A stretch of 64,000 bases of DNA from UKL13-2 sp036394575 (GTDB taxonomy: Bacteria; Pseudomonadota; Gammaproteobacteria; Burkholderiales; Usitatibacteraceae), in NCBI GenBank assembly GCA_036394575.1, contig DASWEY010000006.1, positions 1 through 64,000 on the forward strand, given 5' to 3'. Both the position numbers and the translations under genes were made by a program. Positions 7,427-15,690 of this stretch are shown piece by piece (position 1 is the first letter of the stretch; each line of letters begins with the position of its first letter). Below the pieces are notes generated by a model, which saw nothing but the letters and a program-made list of their open reading frames with translations, did no database searches and had not been told where the DNA came from.

Positions 7427-7969
7427 ATGATGGCTCGCCTGCATACAATTTACAAGGACACGATTGCGCCAAAGCTGATGAAGGAATTTGGCTATAAATC
7501 GGTTATGGAAGTGCCACGCATCACCAAGATCACCCTAAACATGGGTGTAGGTGAGGCGGTTGCCGACAAGAAAATCATGGACCACGCCGTGGGCGACATG
7601 CAGAAGATCGCGGGTCAGAAACCGGTTGTGACCAAATCGAAGAAATCGATTGCGGGATTCAAAATTCGCGATGGTTATCCGATTGGCTGCATGGTGACCC
7701 TGCGCTCGACCCGCATGTACGAATTTCTGGATCGTCTGATTACGGTTTCGCTTCCCCGCGTCCGTGACTTCCGGGGTATTTCGGGTCGCTCGTTTGACGG
7801 TCGCGGCAACTACAACATGGGTGTCAAAGAGCAGATCATTTTCCCGGAAATCGAGTACGACAAAATCGACGCGATCCGCGGCATGAATATCTCCATCACC
7901 ACCACCGCGAAAACAGATGCAGAGGCCAAAGCGCTTCTCGCTGCTTTCAAATTCCCTTTCCGAGGCTAA
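7427..7969 (+). CDS. rplE: 50S ribosomal protein L5
   Basis: Encodes L5 (180 residues), which binds 5S rRNA and contacts the P-site tRNA. Signatures are ITLNMGVGEAVADKK, the PVVTKSKKSIAGFKIRDG segment and DFRGISGRSFDGRGNYNMG. Two adjacent ATG codons (7427, 7430) follow AAGGAG, so the N-terminus is uncertain by one residue. rpsN starts four bases after the stop. Confidence 0.97.
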   Translation: MMARLHTIYKDTIAPKLMKEFGYKSVMEVPRITKITLNMGVGEAVADKKIMDHAVGDMQKIAGQKPVVTKSKKSIAGFKIRDGYPIGCMVTLRSTRMYEFLDRLITVSLPRVRDFRGISGRSFDGRGNYNMGVKEQIIFPEIEYDKIDAIRGMNISITTTAKTDAEAKALLAAFKFPFRG

Positions 7970-7973
7970 GCGC

Positions 7974-8279
7974 ATGGCTAAACTCGCAGTCATTAACCGC
8001 CAGGCAAAGCGCGAAAAAATGGTCAAGCAATTTGCCGCCAAGCGTGAAGCGCTGATGAGGCTTATCAACGATCAGTCGATTTCGGAAGAAGATCGTTACC
8101 AGGCACGTCTCAAGCTGCAGGCACTGCCGCGTAATTCGAGCCCGACGCGCTTGCGTAACCGTTGTGCGATCACGGGGCGCCCACGCGGTGTCTATAGCAA
8201 ATTTGGTCTGGGGCGCAATAAATTGCGCGAAATAGCGATGCGTGGCGAAGTGCCGGGCATGGTCAAGGCTAGCTGGTAA
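7974..8279 (+). CDS. rpsN: 30S ribosomal protein S14 (zinc-independent type)
   Basis: Encodes S14, 101 residues from the ATG at 7974 (MAKLAVINRQAKREKM). The length and the LPRNSSPTRLRNRCAITGRP segment, which lacks the paired CXXC zinc ligands of the short form, identify the zinc-independent S14. An upstream ATG at 7917 lies within rplE and is rejected. Followed by rpsH. Confidence 0.96.
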   Translation: MAKLAVINRQAKREKMVKQFAAKREALMRLINDQSISEEDRYQARLKLQALPRNSSPTRLRNRCAITGRPRGVYSKFGLGRNKLREIAMRGEVPGMVKASW

Positions 8280-8294
8280 GCGGCGGAGAATATT

Positions 8295-8690
8295 ATGAGC
8301 ATGAGTGATCCGATCGCCGATATGCTGACTCGCATTCGTAATGCGCAGCAATCGGAAAAAGTCGATGTGACGATGCCTTCTTCCAAGGTGAAGACCGCTA
8401 TCGCCAAAGTTCTGAAGGACGAGGGCTATATCGAGGACTTCGCCGTTCGCAATATCGAAGGCAAGGCCGAGCTGAACGTCAGTCTGAAATATTATGCGGG
8501 CAAGCCTGTTATCGAGAAGATTGAGCGCATCTCGCGCCCCGGACTTCGCGTATATCGTGGCCGTGAAGAAATCAAACCCGTCATGAACGGTTTGGGGGTG
8601 GCGATTGTGTCAACTTCCAAAGGAGTCATGACTGATCGCAAGGCGCGTGCTACCGGTGTTGGTGGCGAAGTGCTGTGCATTGTGGTCTAA
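8295..8690 (+). CDS. rpsH: 30S ribosomal protein S8
   Basis: Encodes S8 (131 residues), a primary 16S rRNA binder and, in E. coli, the translational repressor of the spc operon. MSMSDPIADMLTRIRNAQ is the expected start and the C-terminal STSKGVMTDRKAR block and VGGEVLCIVV end are typical. GGCGGAGAA lies upstream of the ATG. Confidence 0.97.
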   Translation: MSMSDPIADMLTRIRNAQQSEKVDVTMPSSKVKTAIAKVLKDEGYIEDFAVRNIEGKAELNVSLKYYAGKPVIEKIERISRPGLRVYRGREEIKPVMNGLGVAIVSTSKGVMTDRKARATGVGGEVLCIVV

Positions 8691-8699
8691 GGGGGGAAT

Positions 8700-9233
8700 A
8701 TGTCAAGAATCGGTAAACAGCCCATCACGGTTCCGGCCAAGATAGAAATCACCATCGGCGTCGAACAAATCGTGGTCAAGGGACCGCTCGGTACACTGAC
8801 CCAAGCCGCATCCAAAGATGTGATTGTCAAGAAAGATGGTGCCACCCTGACGCTGGAAGCTGCTAATGACTCGCAGCAGGCCAATGCGATGTCGGGAACG
8901 ATGCGCGCTTTGCTTGCCAATATGGTGCGGGGTGTGGACAAGGGGTTTGAGCGCAAGTTGATGCTGGTTGGTGTGGGATATAAGGCGCAGGCGCAGGGAG
9001 CAAAGTTGAATTTGGCACTTGGCTTCTCGCACCCCATCGTTCATGACATGCCCGAAGGCATCAAAGTCGAGACCCCGGTTCCGACCGAGATACTGATCAA
9101 GGGCGTCGACAAACAGAAGGTCGGCCAGGTTGCCGCGATCGTGCGCGGCTATCGTCCGCCGGAGCCGTACAAGGGCAAGGGCGTTCGTTATTCGGACGAA
9201 GTCATCGTGCTCAAAGAGACGAAGAAGAAGTAA
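8700..9233 (+). CDS. rplF: 50S ribosomal protein L6
   Basis: Encodes L6 (177 residues), a two-domain protein near the sarcin-ricin loop and factor-binding site. MSRIGKQPITVPAKIEI is diagnostic, and the C-terminal motif RGYRPPEPYKGKGVRY is complete. Ribosome-binding site AAGGGGGG; nine bases after rpsH. Confidence 0.97.
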   Translation: MSRIGKQPITVPAKIEITIGVEQIVVKGPLGTLTQAASKDVIVKKDGATLTLEAANDSQQANAMSGTMRALLANMVRGVDKGFERKLMLVGVGYKAQAQGAKLNLALGFSHPIVHDMPEGIKVETPVPTEILIKGVDKQKVGQVAAIVRGYRPPEPYKGKGVRYSDEVIVLKETKKK

Positions 9234-9244
9234 GCGAGGCCATT

Positions 9245-9601
9245 ATGAGCGACAAAAAAATCTCCCGTATGCGTCGTGCCGCGAAAACGCGCGCCACCAT
9301 CGCACGTTTAAAGGCTGTGCGTCTGACTGTGCACCGCACCAATTCGCACATTTATGCGCAGGTCATCGACGCATCAGGATCGAAGGTGCTTGCCGCCGCC
9401 TCAACGGCAGAAAAAGAAGTTCGCGGCGAGCTTAAGAATGGCGGTAACAAGGATGCTGCCGCGGCTGTTGGCAAGCGTATTGCTGAGCGCGCCAAAGCCG
9501 CTGGCGTCACTGCTGTTGCGTTTGATCGCGCAGGTTTTGCTTATCACGGTCGCGTCAAGGCTCTCGCCGACGCCGCGCGTGAAAGCGGCCTTACGTTCTA
9601 A
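9245..9601 (+). CDS. rplR: 50S ribosomal protein L18
   Basis: Encodes L18 (118 residues), a 5S rRNA-binding protein. It has the basic N-terminus KKISRMRRAAKTRATI, the LTVHRTNSHIYAQVI segment and the C-terminal FDRAGFAYHGRVKALADAAR signature. It lies between rplF and rpsE in the usual order. Confidence 0.97.
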   Translation: MSDKKISRMRRAAKTRATIARLKAVRLTVHRTNSHIYAQVIDASGSKVLAAASTAEKEVRGELKNGGNKDAAAAVGKRIAERAKAAGVTAVAFDRAGFAYHGRVKALADAARESGLTF

Positions 9602-9616
9602 TCAAAGGGTACCAAT

Positions 9617-10129
9617 ATGGCAAGAAACGACCATACACAAGACGACAAGAGCGACGGTCTGCGCGAGAAGATGATCTCGGTAAACCGTGTCACCAAAGTG
9701 GTGAAGGGCGGTCGTATTCTTGGTTTCGCGGCACTAACAGTTGTGGGTGACGGCGATGGCTCTATCGGCATGGGCAAAGGCAAATCGAAAGAGGTGCCGG
9801 TTGCGGTGCAAAAGGCCATGGAGCAGGCCCGTCGCAAGCTGGTGAAGATTCCGCTCAAGAACGGTACCTTGCATCACACCGTAATCGGCAAGCATGGTGG
9901 AACTCGCGTATTTATGCAGCCCGCCGCTGACGGTAATGGTATCAAGGCCGGTGGCGCGATGCGGGCGGTATTCGAAGTGATGGGAATTACCAATATTTCC
10001 GCCAAATGTCACGGTTCCACCAATCCGTATAACGTTGTACGTGCCACGCTCGATGCGCTGTCGCAAATCAGCCGCCCGTCCGAAATCGCTGCCAAGCGCG
10101 GCAAAACGGTTGAAGAAATCCTGGGCTAA
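9617..10129 (+). CDS. rpsE: 30S ribosomal protein S5
   Basis: Encodes S5 (170 residues), involved in decoding fidelity and mRNA unwinding at the entry channel. The double-stranded RNA-binding segment shows REKMISVNRVTKVVKGGR and the glycine-rich GDGDGSIGMGKGKSKEVPVA block. The C-terminus TVEEILG is typical. AAAGGGTACC precedes the start. Confidence 0.97.
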   Translation: MARNDHTQDDKSDGLREKMISVNRVTKVVKGGRILGFAALTVVGDGDGSIGMGKGKSKEVPVAVQKAMEQARRKLVKIPLKNGTLHHTVIGKHGGTRVFMQPAADGNGIKAGGAMRAVFEVMGITNISAKCHGSTNPYNVVRATLDALSQISRPSEIAAKRGKTVEEILG

Positions 10130-10138
10130 GGAGTAAAC

Positions 10139-10321
10139 ATGGCACAAAAAACTATCACGGTAACTTTGCTGAAAAGCACCATCGGCCGCTTGGAAGCACA
10201 CAAGGCTTGTGTGCGTGGTCTGGGCTTGAAAAGATGCCGTCATACCGTCACTGTAATTGATACCCCTGCCAATCGCGGGATGATTAATAAAGTGAGTTAT
10301 CTGCTTCGCGTTGAAGCATAA
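10139..10321 (+). CDS. rpmD: 50S ribosomal protein L30
   Basis: Encodes L30 (60 residues), a small peripheral 50S protein. The sequence KTITVTLLKSTIGRLEAHK followed by VRGLGLKRCRHTV matches the family throughout. Strong ribosome-binding site AAGGAG seven bases before the ATG. Confidence 0.96.
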   Translation: MAQKTITVTLLKSTIGRLEAHKACVRGLGLKRCRHTVTVIDTPANRGMINKVSYLLRVEA

Positions 10322-10344
10322 GCGCACCTAAGGGCCACAAGATC

Positions 10345-10791
10345 ATGGAACTGAACACTCTTAAACCTGCTGAAGGCGCTACCAGAAACCGTCGTCGCGT
10401 GGGGCGTGGTATTGGCTCGGGCCTTGGCAAGACGGCTGGGCGTGGCCACAAAGGTCAAAAATCACGTTCTGGCGGATTTCACAAGGTCGGCTTTGAAGGC
10501 GGTCAGATGCCGCTGCAGCGCCGTCTGCCCAAGCGCGGCTTTATTTCCCTTACCCGCAATGACACAGCCGAGGTCCGCCTGTCAGAAATCGACAAGATGC
10601 CCGTCGACACGATTGATTTGCAAGTGCTCCAGCAGGCGGGTGTGGTATCGGGCCAGGCCCTCGCTGCCAAGGTTATCCTTTCCGGAAAGATCACCAAAAA
10701 AATCAAACTCGTTGGTATTGCGGTAACGAAGGGTGCAAAGGCTGCCATTGAGGCGGCAGGTGGCTCAATCGAAGCCGCGCCACCAGCTTAA
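10345..10791 (+). CDS. rplO: 50S ribosomal protein L15
   Basis: Encodes L15 (148 residues), a late-assembly 50S protein. The glycine-rich basic N-terminal extension GRGIGSGLGKTAGRGHKGQK and the FEGGQMPLQRRLPKRGF motif are diagnostic. Placed directly before secY, as in other bacteria. Confidence 0.97.
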   Translation: MELNTLKPAEGATRNRRRVGRGIGSGLGKTAGRGHKGQKSRSGGFHKVGFEGGQMPLQRRLPKRGFISLTRNDTAEVRLSEIDKMPVDTIDLQVLQQAGVVSGQALAAKVILSGKITKKIKLVGIAVTKGAKAAIEAAGGSIEAAPPA

Positions 10792-10814
10792 TCGCGACAG
10801 ACAGGAATCAGACG

Positions 10815-12134
10815 TTGGCAACCAACCCCCTCGCCGCAGTTGGCAAGATGAGCGACCTGAAGCGCCGATTGGTGTTTCTGGTGCTGGCTCTCATCGTTTT
10901 CCGCATTGGTACGCATATACCAGTGCCGGGAATTGATCCGGGCGCGCTGGCGAAACTTTTTGAGCAGCAACAGGGCGGCATCCTGGGCATGTTCAACATG
11001 TTTTCAGGAGGGGCGCTATCGCGCTTCTCGGTGTTTGCCCTCGGTATCATGCCGTATATTTCTGCGTCTATTATCATGCAGTTGTTGACGGTGGTTTCAC
11101 CGCAGCTGGAAGCATTGAAGAAAGAAGGCGAAGCAGGTCGCCGCAAAATTACCCAGTACACGCGTTACGGTACCGTTGCGCTGGCATTGTTTCAGGCGGT
11201 TGGCATCTCGATTGCCTTGGAGTCGCAACAAGGGCTGGTTCTCGAGCCGGGAATGATGTTTCGTTTTGTGACCGTCGTAACACTGGTTACAGGAACGATG
11301 TTCCTGATGTGGCTTGGCGAGCAGATCACCGAGCGCGGTATCGGCAATGGTATTTCCCTGATCATTTTCTCGGGGATTGTCGCAGGGCTTCCTTCGGCGA
11401 TCGGCAGCACCCTTGAATTAGCTCGCACCGGCGCCATGTCAATTCCTGCCGTATTGTTGATTGCTGCGCTGGTGGCGGCAGTGACAATGTTTGTCGTGTT
11501 TGTGGAGCGGGGCCAGCGCAAGATTCTGGTTAATTATGCCAAGCGGCAGGTTGGAAACAAGTTGTACGGTGGTCAATCTTCTCACCTGCCGCTGAAGTTG
11601 AATATGGCCGGAGTCATTCCTCCCATCTTTGCTTCTTCCATTATTTTGTTCCCCGCAACGGTTGCCGGCTGGTTTGGCAGCAGCGAAAGAATGGTATGGC
11701 TGAAAGATGTGGGCGCCGCCCTGTCGCCAGGCCAGCCGCTGTACACGCTGCTGTACGCAGCCGCCATTATTTTCTTCTGTTTTTTCTATACCGCACTTGT
11801 GTTCAATTCCAAGGAGACGGCTGAAAATCTCAAGAAAAGCGGTGCATTTGTTCCTGGTATTCGTCCGGGAGAGCAGACGGCACGATACATAGACAAGATC
11901 TTGATGCGCCTGACCCTGGTTGGTGCCGCATATATAACGCTGGTGTGCCTATTCCCCGAATTACTGCGCAATTATTGGAATGTGCCATTCTATTTTGGCG
12001 GTACATCATTGCTGATTATTGTGGTCACCACCATGGATTTCATGGCGCAGATGCAGGCTTATATGATGTCGCATCAGTACGAAGGTCTCTTGAAGAAAGC
12101 AAACTTCAAGGGCGCGGGTTTCCCGGCGCGTTGA
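10815..12134 (+). CDS. secY: Preprotein translocase subunit SecY
   Basis: SecY is the ten-helix channel subunit of the SecYEG translocon in the inner membrane. The 439-residue product shows RLVFLVLALIVFRIGTHIPV (first helix), the FSGGALSRFSVFALGIMPYI region, and the cytoplasmic loop with RGQRKILVNYAKRQVG. The start is a TTG at 10815 (MATNPLAAVGKMSDLKRR); an internal ATG at residue 12 would drop conserved residues. The TTG may keep SecY synthesis below that of ribosomal proteins. Confidence 0.96.
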   Translation: MATNPLAAVGKMSDLKRRLVFLVLALIVFRIGTHIPVPGIDPGALAKLFEQQQGGILGMFNMFSGGALSRFSVFALGIMPYISASIIMQLLTVVSPQLEALKKEGEAGRRKITQYTRYGTVALALFQAVGISIALESQQGLVLEPGMMFRFVTVVTLVTGTMFLMWLGEQITERGIGNGISLIIFSGIVAGLPSAIGSTLELARTGAMSIPAVLLIAALVAAVTMFVVFVERGQRKILVNYAKRQVGNKLYGGQSSHLPLKLNMAGVIPPIFASSIILFPATVAGWFGSSERMVWLKDVGAALSPGQPLYTLLYAAAIIFFCFFYTALVFNSKETAENLKKSGAFVPGIRPGEQTARYIDKILMRLTLVGAAYITLVCLFPELLRNYWNVPFYFGGTSLLIIVVTTMDFMAQMQAYMMSHQYEGLLKKANFKGAGFPAR

Positions 12135-12147
12135 TCATTTGATCAAC
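12130..12147 (+). repeat. Small palindrome overlapping the secY stop
   Basis: GTTGATCA (12130–12137) and TGATCAAC (12140–12147) form an 8-bp inverted repeat with a 2-base loop, with the secY TGA inside the left arm. No T-run follows, so it is not a terminator. A role in mRNA processing or stability is possible but unproven. Confidence 0.4.
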
Positions 12148-12174
12148 TGACGGTTCAGGAGAAAAGACGAGCGC

Positions 12175-12393
12175 ATGGCGAAGGAAGAAACGATTCAGAT
12201 GCAGGGGGAGATTGTTGAGACCCTCCCTAACGCCATGTTCAGGGTAAAGCTGGAAAACGGGCACATTGTATTGGGCCACATCTCGGGCAAGATGCGCATG
12301 CATTACATTCGCATCCTTCCGGGCGACAAGGTGACGGTGGAATTAACGCCCTACGATTTAACAAAAGCACGGATTACGTTCCGCGCCAAGTAG
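12175..12393 (+). CDS. infA: Translation initiation factor IF-1
   Basis: Encodes IF-1 (72 residues), an OB-fold factor that occupies the A-site of the 30S subunit during initiation. MAKEETIQMQGEIVETLPNA and GHISGKMRMHYIRILPGDKV are the standard segments. Its location between secY and rpmJ is common in betaproteobacteria and many other bacteria (not E. coli). Confidence 0.97.
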   Translation: MAKEETIQMQGEIVETLPNAMFRVKLENGHIVLGHISGKMRMHYIRILPGDKVTVELTPYDLTKARITFRAK

Positions 12394-12430
12394 TTTCTAG
12401 ACAAAACGCGGAATCACGAAGGAGCAAAAA

Positions 12431-12544
12431 ATGCGAGTTCAAGCATCGGTAAAGAAAATCTGCCGCAACTGCAAACTAGTTCGGCGCAAGGGCGTGCTGC
12501 GCGTGATCTGTAAAGATCCGCGTCATAAGCAACGTCAAGGTTAA
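12431..12544 (+). CDS. rpmJ: 50S ribosomal protein L36
   Basis: A short gene encoding 37 residues: it begins MRVQASVKKICRNCKLVRR and ends KDPRHKQRQG. It has the zinc-ligand pattern C-X2-C-X12-C-X4-H of the zinc-binding (C+) L36 type. A strong AAGGAG precedes the ATG at 12431. It lies in its normal place between infA and rpsM. Confidence 0.96.
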   Translation: MRVQASVKKICRNCKLVRRKGVLRVICKDPRHKQRQG

Positions 12545-12558
12545 TTGAAAGGTACATC

Positions 12559-12921
12559 ATGGCCCGTATAGCTGGTGTAAACATTCCGAATCATCAACAT
12601 GCCGAAATCGCGCTGACCGCTATCTACGGTATCGGCCGCACCACTGCGCAGAAAATCTGTGAAGCGGCCGGCGTTGCACGATCGGCAAAAATCAAAGACC
12701 TGACCGATGGTGACATGGACAAGCTGCGCGAGCAGGTTGGAAAACATACGGTAGAGGGTGACCTCCGCCGCGAAGTATCCATGAATATCAAGCGTTTGAT
12801 GGACCTGCAATGTTACCGCGGCGTGCGTCACCGCAAGGGCTTGCCGACCCGCGGCCAGCGTACCCGCACCAATGCACGCACCCGCAAGGGCCCACGCAAA
12901 GCAATTCGCTTGGCCAAGTAA
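12559..12921 (+). CDS. rpsM: 30S ribosomal protein S13
   Basis: Encodes S13 (120 residues), which forms the 30S side of head bridges to the 50S and touches P-site tRNA. ARIAGVNIPNHQHAEIALT and the C-terminal basic tail RGLPTRGQRTRTNARTRKG-like block are typical. Preceded by GAAAGG. Confidence 0.97.
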   Translation: MARIAGVNIPNHQHAEIALTAIYGIGRTTAQKICEAAGVARSAKIKDLTDGDMDKLREQVGKHTVEGDLRREVSMNIKRLMDLQCYRGVRHRKGLPTRGQRTRTNARTRKGPRKAIRLAK

Positions 12922-12956
12922 GCCGGCGAAAACAAGTTTAGAGTGAAGGAATAAGC

Positions 12957-13352
12957 ATGGTTAAACCCAACGCTGCAACACGCGTACGCAAGAAGGTAAA
13001 AAAGAATGTGTCGGAAGGCATCGCACACATTCACGCGTCGTTCAATAACACGATCATCACTATCACTGACCGCCAGGGCAATGCCCTGTCCTGGGCAACT
13101 TCAGGTGGCGCCGGCTTCAAAGGATCGCGCAAGTCCACTCCGTTCGCTGCACAGGTTGCGGCAGAATCGGCTGGAAAGGCGGCCCAGGAGTGCGGTATCA
13201 AGAACCTCGAGGTCCGCATCAAGGGGCCGGGGCCCGGTCGTGAGTCGGCGGTCCGTGCGCTGAATGCCTTGGGAATCAAAATTTTGTCGATCGCTGATGT
13301 GACGCCCGTGCCGCATAACGGCTGCCGTCCACCCAAGCGTCGTCGTATGTAA
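12957..13352 (+). CDS. rpsK: 30S ribosomal protein S11
   Basis: Encodes S11 (131 residues), which lines the mRNA exit channel on the 30S platform. Motifs GIAHIHASFNNTIITITD and DVTPVPHNGCRPPKRRRM are diagnostic. A strong GAAGGA lies upstream of the ATG. Part of the alpha-type operon block. Confidence 0.97.
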   Translation: MVKPNAATRVRKKVKKNVSEGIAHIHASFNNTIITITDRQGNALSWATSGGAGFKGSRKSTPFAAQVAAESAGKAAQECGIKNLEVRIKGPGPGRESAVRALNALGIKILSIADVTPVPHNGCRPPKRRRM

Positions 13353-13369
13353 TTGTCGGGAGACTAAAC

Positions 13370-13990
13370 GTGGCTCGTTATCTTGGTCCTAAATGCAAGC
13401 TCTCCCGTCGCGAGGGCACCGATCTTTTCTTGAAGAGCGCCCGTCGGCCGCTCGATTCCAAGTGCAAACTTGAATCGCGTCCAGGCCAGCATGGCGCCAA
13501 GCAGTCGCGTGTATCGGAATACGGTACGCAATTGCGCGAGAAGCAAAAAATTCGCCGCATGTATGGCATATTGGAACGCCAGTTCCGCACCTATTTTGCA
13601 GCTGCCGAGCGACGTAAAGGGGCAACCGGTGAAAACCTGTTGCAGTTGCTGGAGTCGCGCCTGGATAACAATATCTATCGCATGGGCTTTGGTTCAACGC
13701 GTGCCGAGGCCAGGCAGCTTGTCAGCCACGGCGGCATCTTGGTGAACGGAAAAGCAGTCAATATTCCCTCCTACCTGCTGAAACCCAGCGATGTCGTGAC
13801 GCTGAAGGAAAAAGCACAGAAGCAACTGCGTGTCATCGATGCACTCAAACTCGCGGAGGCCAACGGTTTTCCGAGCTGGGTCGAGGTTGATACCAAGAAA
13901 TTCTCCGGCGTTTTCAAGAGCTTGCCGGACCGCGCCGAGTTTGCCAACGATATCAACGAGCAACTCGTCGTCGAACTGTATTCGAAGTAA
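13370..13990 (+). CDS. rpsD: 30S ribosomal protein S4
   Basis: Encodes S4 (206 residues), the primary 16S rRNA assembly protein and, in E. coli, repressor of the alpha operon. It starts at a GTG at 13370 (MARYLGPKCKLSRREGTD) with GGGAGA upstream. The S4 RNA-binding domain is seen around VSHGGILVNGKAVNIPSY. Confidence 0.97.
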   Translation: MARYLGPKCKLSRREGTDLFLKSARRPLDSKCKLESRPGQHGAKQSRVSEYGTQLREKQKIRRMYGILERQFRTYFAAAERRKGATGENLLQLLESRLDNNIYRMGFGSTRAEARQLVSHGGILVNGKAVNIPSYLLKPSDVVTLKEKAQKQLRVIDALKLAEANGFPSWVEVDTKKFSGVFKSLPDRAEFANDINEQLVVELYSK

Positions 13991-14005
13991 GCCGTTTTTT
14001 TCGGG

Positions 14006-14028
14006 CGCGCCATGCTTTGCATGGCGCG
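14006..14028 (+). promoter_or_regulatory. Strong hairpin between rpsD and rpoA
   Basis: CGCGCCATGC (14006–14015), a TTT loop, then GCATGGCGCG (14019–14028): a perfect 10-bp stem in the 66-base rpsD–rpoA spacer. It is followed by a mixed pyrimidine stretch (TCTTCACCTTTTCT), not a pure T-run. It may be a partial attenuator or processing site separating rpoA expression from the ribosomal genes. Confidence 0.5.
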
Positions 14029-14056
14029 TCTTCACCTTTTCTAGAGGCCCTCGTCA

Positions 14057-15037
14057 ATGCAAAGCAATGCTACGACTTTCCTGAAGCCGCGCATCATCGA
14101 CGTGCAAAACATTTCCCCGGCTCATGCCAAAGTGGTGATGGAGCCGTTTGAGCGTGGTTATGGCCACACACTGGGCAATGCGTTGCGCCGCATCCTGCTA
14201 TCCTCAATGCCCGGTTATGCGCCCACCGAAGTCAAAATCGCCGGTGTCCTGCACGAATATTCGACAATTGAAGGCGTCCAAGAGGACGTGGTGGACATTC
14301 TGCTGAACCTCAAGGGTTTGGTGATGAAGTTGCACAACCGTAACGAAGTGACGCTGAAGCTGAAAAAAGCGACCGCGGGCGCGGTCACCGGCGCCGACAT
14401 CGAGCAAACGCATGATGTTGAAATCCTCAACCCGGATCATGTCATTGCCCATCTGACGGCAGGCGGCAAGCTCGATATGCAGATCAAGGTCGAAAAAGGC
14501 CGCGGCTATGTGGCCGCGACGGCTCGCCGTGCGGACCATGACAATCGCACTATCGGTTCGATTTTGCTCGATGCATCCTACAGCCCGGTTCGTCGCGTTT
14601 CTTACGCCGTGGAAAGCGCACGTGTAGAACAGCGTACCGATCTGGACCGCCTGGTCATGGATATCGAGACCAACGGCGCCATCGAACCCGAAGAGGCGGT
14701 TCGCTATGCCGCACGCGTACTGGTCGATCAACTCTCCGTGTTTGCTGATCTGCAAGGTACGCCCATGCAGGCCGAGGAAGCAAAGGCACCGCAGATTGAC
14801 CCGATTCTGCTGCAGCCGGTGGATGATCTTGAATTGACAGTACGTTCGGCAAACTGCCTGAAGGCCGAAAACATTTACTACATCGGCGACTTGATCCAGC
14901 GCACCGAAAACGAATTGCTCAAAACGCCTAATCTGGGCCGCAAGTCCCTTAACGAGATCAAGGAAGTTCTCGCCAGCAAAGGTCTGACGCTGGGAATGCG
15001 CCTCGAAAATTGGCCGGTAGCAGGCGTCGCCAAGTAA
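14057..15037 (+). CDS. rpoA: RNA polymerase alpha subunit
   Basis: Encodes the 326-residue alpha subunit. The N-terminal dimerisation domain has FERGYGHTLGNALRRILLSS, and the C-terminal domain, which contacts UP elements and activators, has DDLELTVRSANCLKAENI and TPNLGRKSLNEIKEVL. Full length. It sits between rpsD and rplQ, as in the alpha operon. Confidence 0.97.
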   Translation: MQSNATTFLKPRIIDVQNISPAHAKVVMEPFERGYGHTLGNALRRILLSSMPGYAPTEVKIAGVLHEYSTIEGVQEDVVDILLNLKGLVMKLHNRNEVTLKLKKATAGAVTGADIEQTHDVEILNPDHVIAHLTAGGKLDMQIKVEKGRGYVAATARRADHDNRTIGSILLDASYSPVRRVSYAVESARVEQRTDLDRLVMDIETNGAIEPEEAVRYAARVLVDQLSVFADLQGTPMQAEEAKAPQIDPILLQPVDDLELTVRSANCLKAENIYYIGDLIQRTENELLKTPNLGRKSLNEIKEVLASKGLTLGMRLENWPVAGVAK

Positions 15038-15121
15038 TTCAGCGGAAAATTTATCAACCCATAACGATAACAAGGCTGGTCCGAAGAGGGCATTACGGCC
15101 AAGATTTGAAAGGATACAACC

Positions 15122-15520
15122 ATGCGTCACCGTCACGGTCTTCGTAAACTGAACAAAACCAGCTCTCATCGCCTCGCGATGCTGCGCAACATGACCAACT
15201 CGCTTTTTCAGCACGAAATCATCAAGACCACATTGCCGAAAGCCAAAGAGCTGCGCCGTGTCGCCGAACCGCTCATCACGCTCGGTAAAGAACCAACGCT
15301 TGCTAATAAACGCCTTGCCTTTAACCGCATGCGGGATCGCGATATGGTTCTCAAGTTGTTCGATGAACTTGGTCCTCGTTATAAAGCGCGTAATGGCGGT
15401 TATTTGCGTATTCTCAAGTTCGGATTCCGCAACGGCGACAATGCGCCCATGGCGCTGGTAGAACTGGTGGATCGCCCAGAAGTCACGGAAGCCCCCAAGG
15501 CTGAAACCACGGGAGAGTAA
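15122..15520 (+). CDS. rplQ: 50S ribosomal protein L17
   Basis: Encodes L17 (132 residues), located by the exit tunnel. MRHRHGLRKLNKTSSHR and the RNMTNSLFQHEIIKTTLPKA block are diagnostic. GAAAGGA precedes the ATG. Last gene of the ribosomal super-operon, followed by a strong terminator. Confidence 0.97.
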   Translation: MRHRHGLRKLNKTSSHRLAMLRNMTNSLFQHEIIKTTLPKAKELRRVAEPLITLGKEPTLANKRLAFNRMRDRDMVLKLFDELGPRYKARNGGYLRILKFGFRNGDNAPMALVELVDRPEVTEAPKAETTGE

Positions 15521-15544
15521 TTTCCGGAAGCGATGCAGGCATGG

Positions 15545-15572
15545 AAAAAGCCCGGGTAGCCGGGCTTTTTTT
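15545..15572 (+). terminator. Rho-independent terminator after rplQ
   Basis: AAAAAGCCCGG (15545–15555), loop GTAG, CCGGGCTTTTT plus two more T (15560–15572). The 11-bp stem is perfect. It closes the ribosomal super-operon. Confidence 0.93.
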
Positions 15573-15690
15573 CGCCTGTACGCCAGAGCCCATTTACATG
15601 GCAAGTATTGAGCGACAAACATGCGAGCGGATGGATGCTCGATTCGACTGCTATGATCATGCAGGCAAATTCCCCCAGCGAGCGAACACC

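Noticed and set aside
15541..15690. ATG at 15541 as start of the aminotransferase
   Set aside because: It lies inside the rplQ terminator hairpin, and the first 50 codons encode nothing conserved. A GTG at 15691 downstream of a -10 element fits family length.
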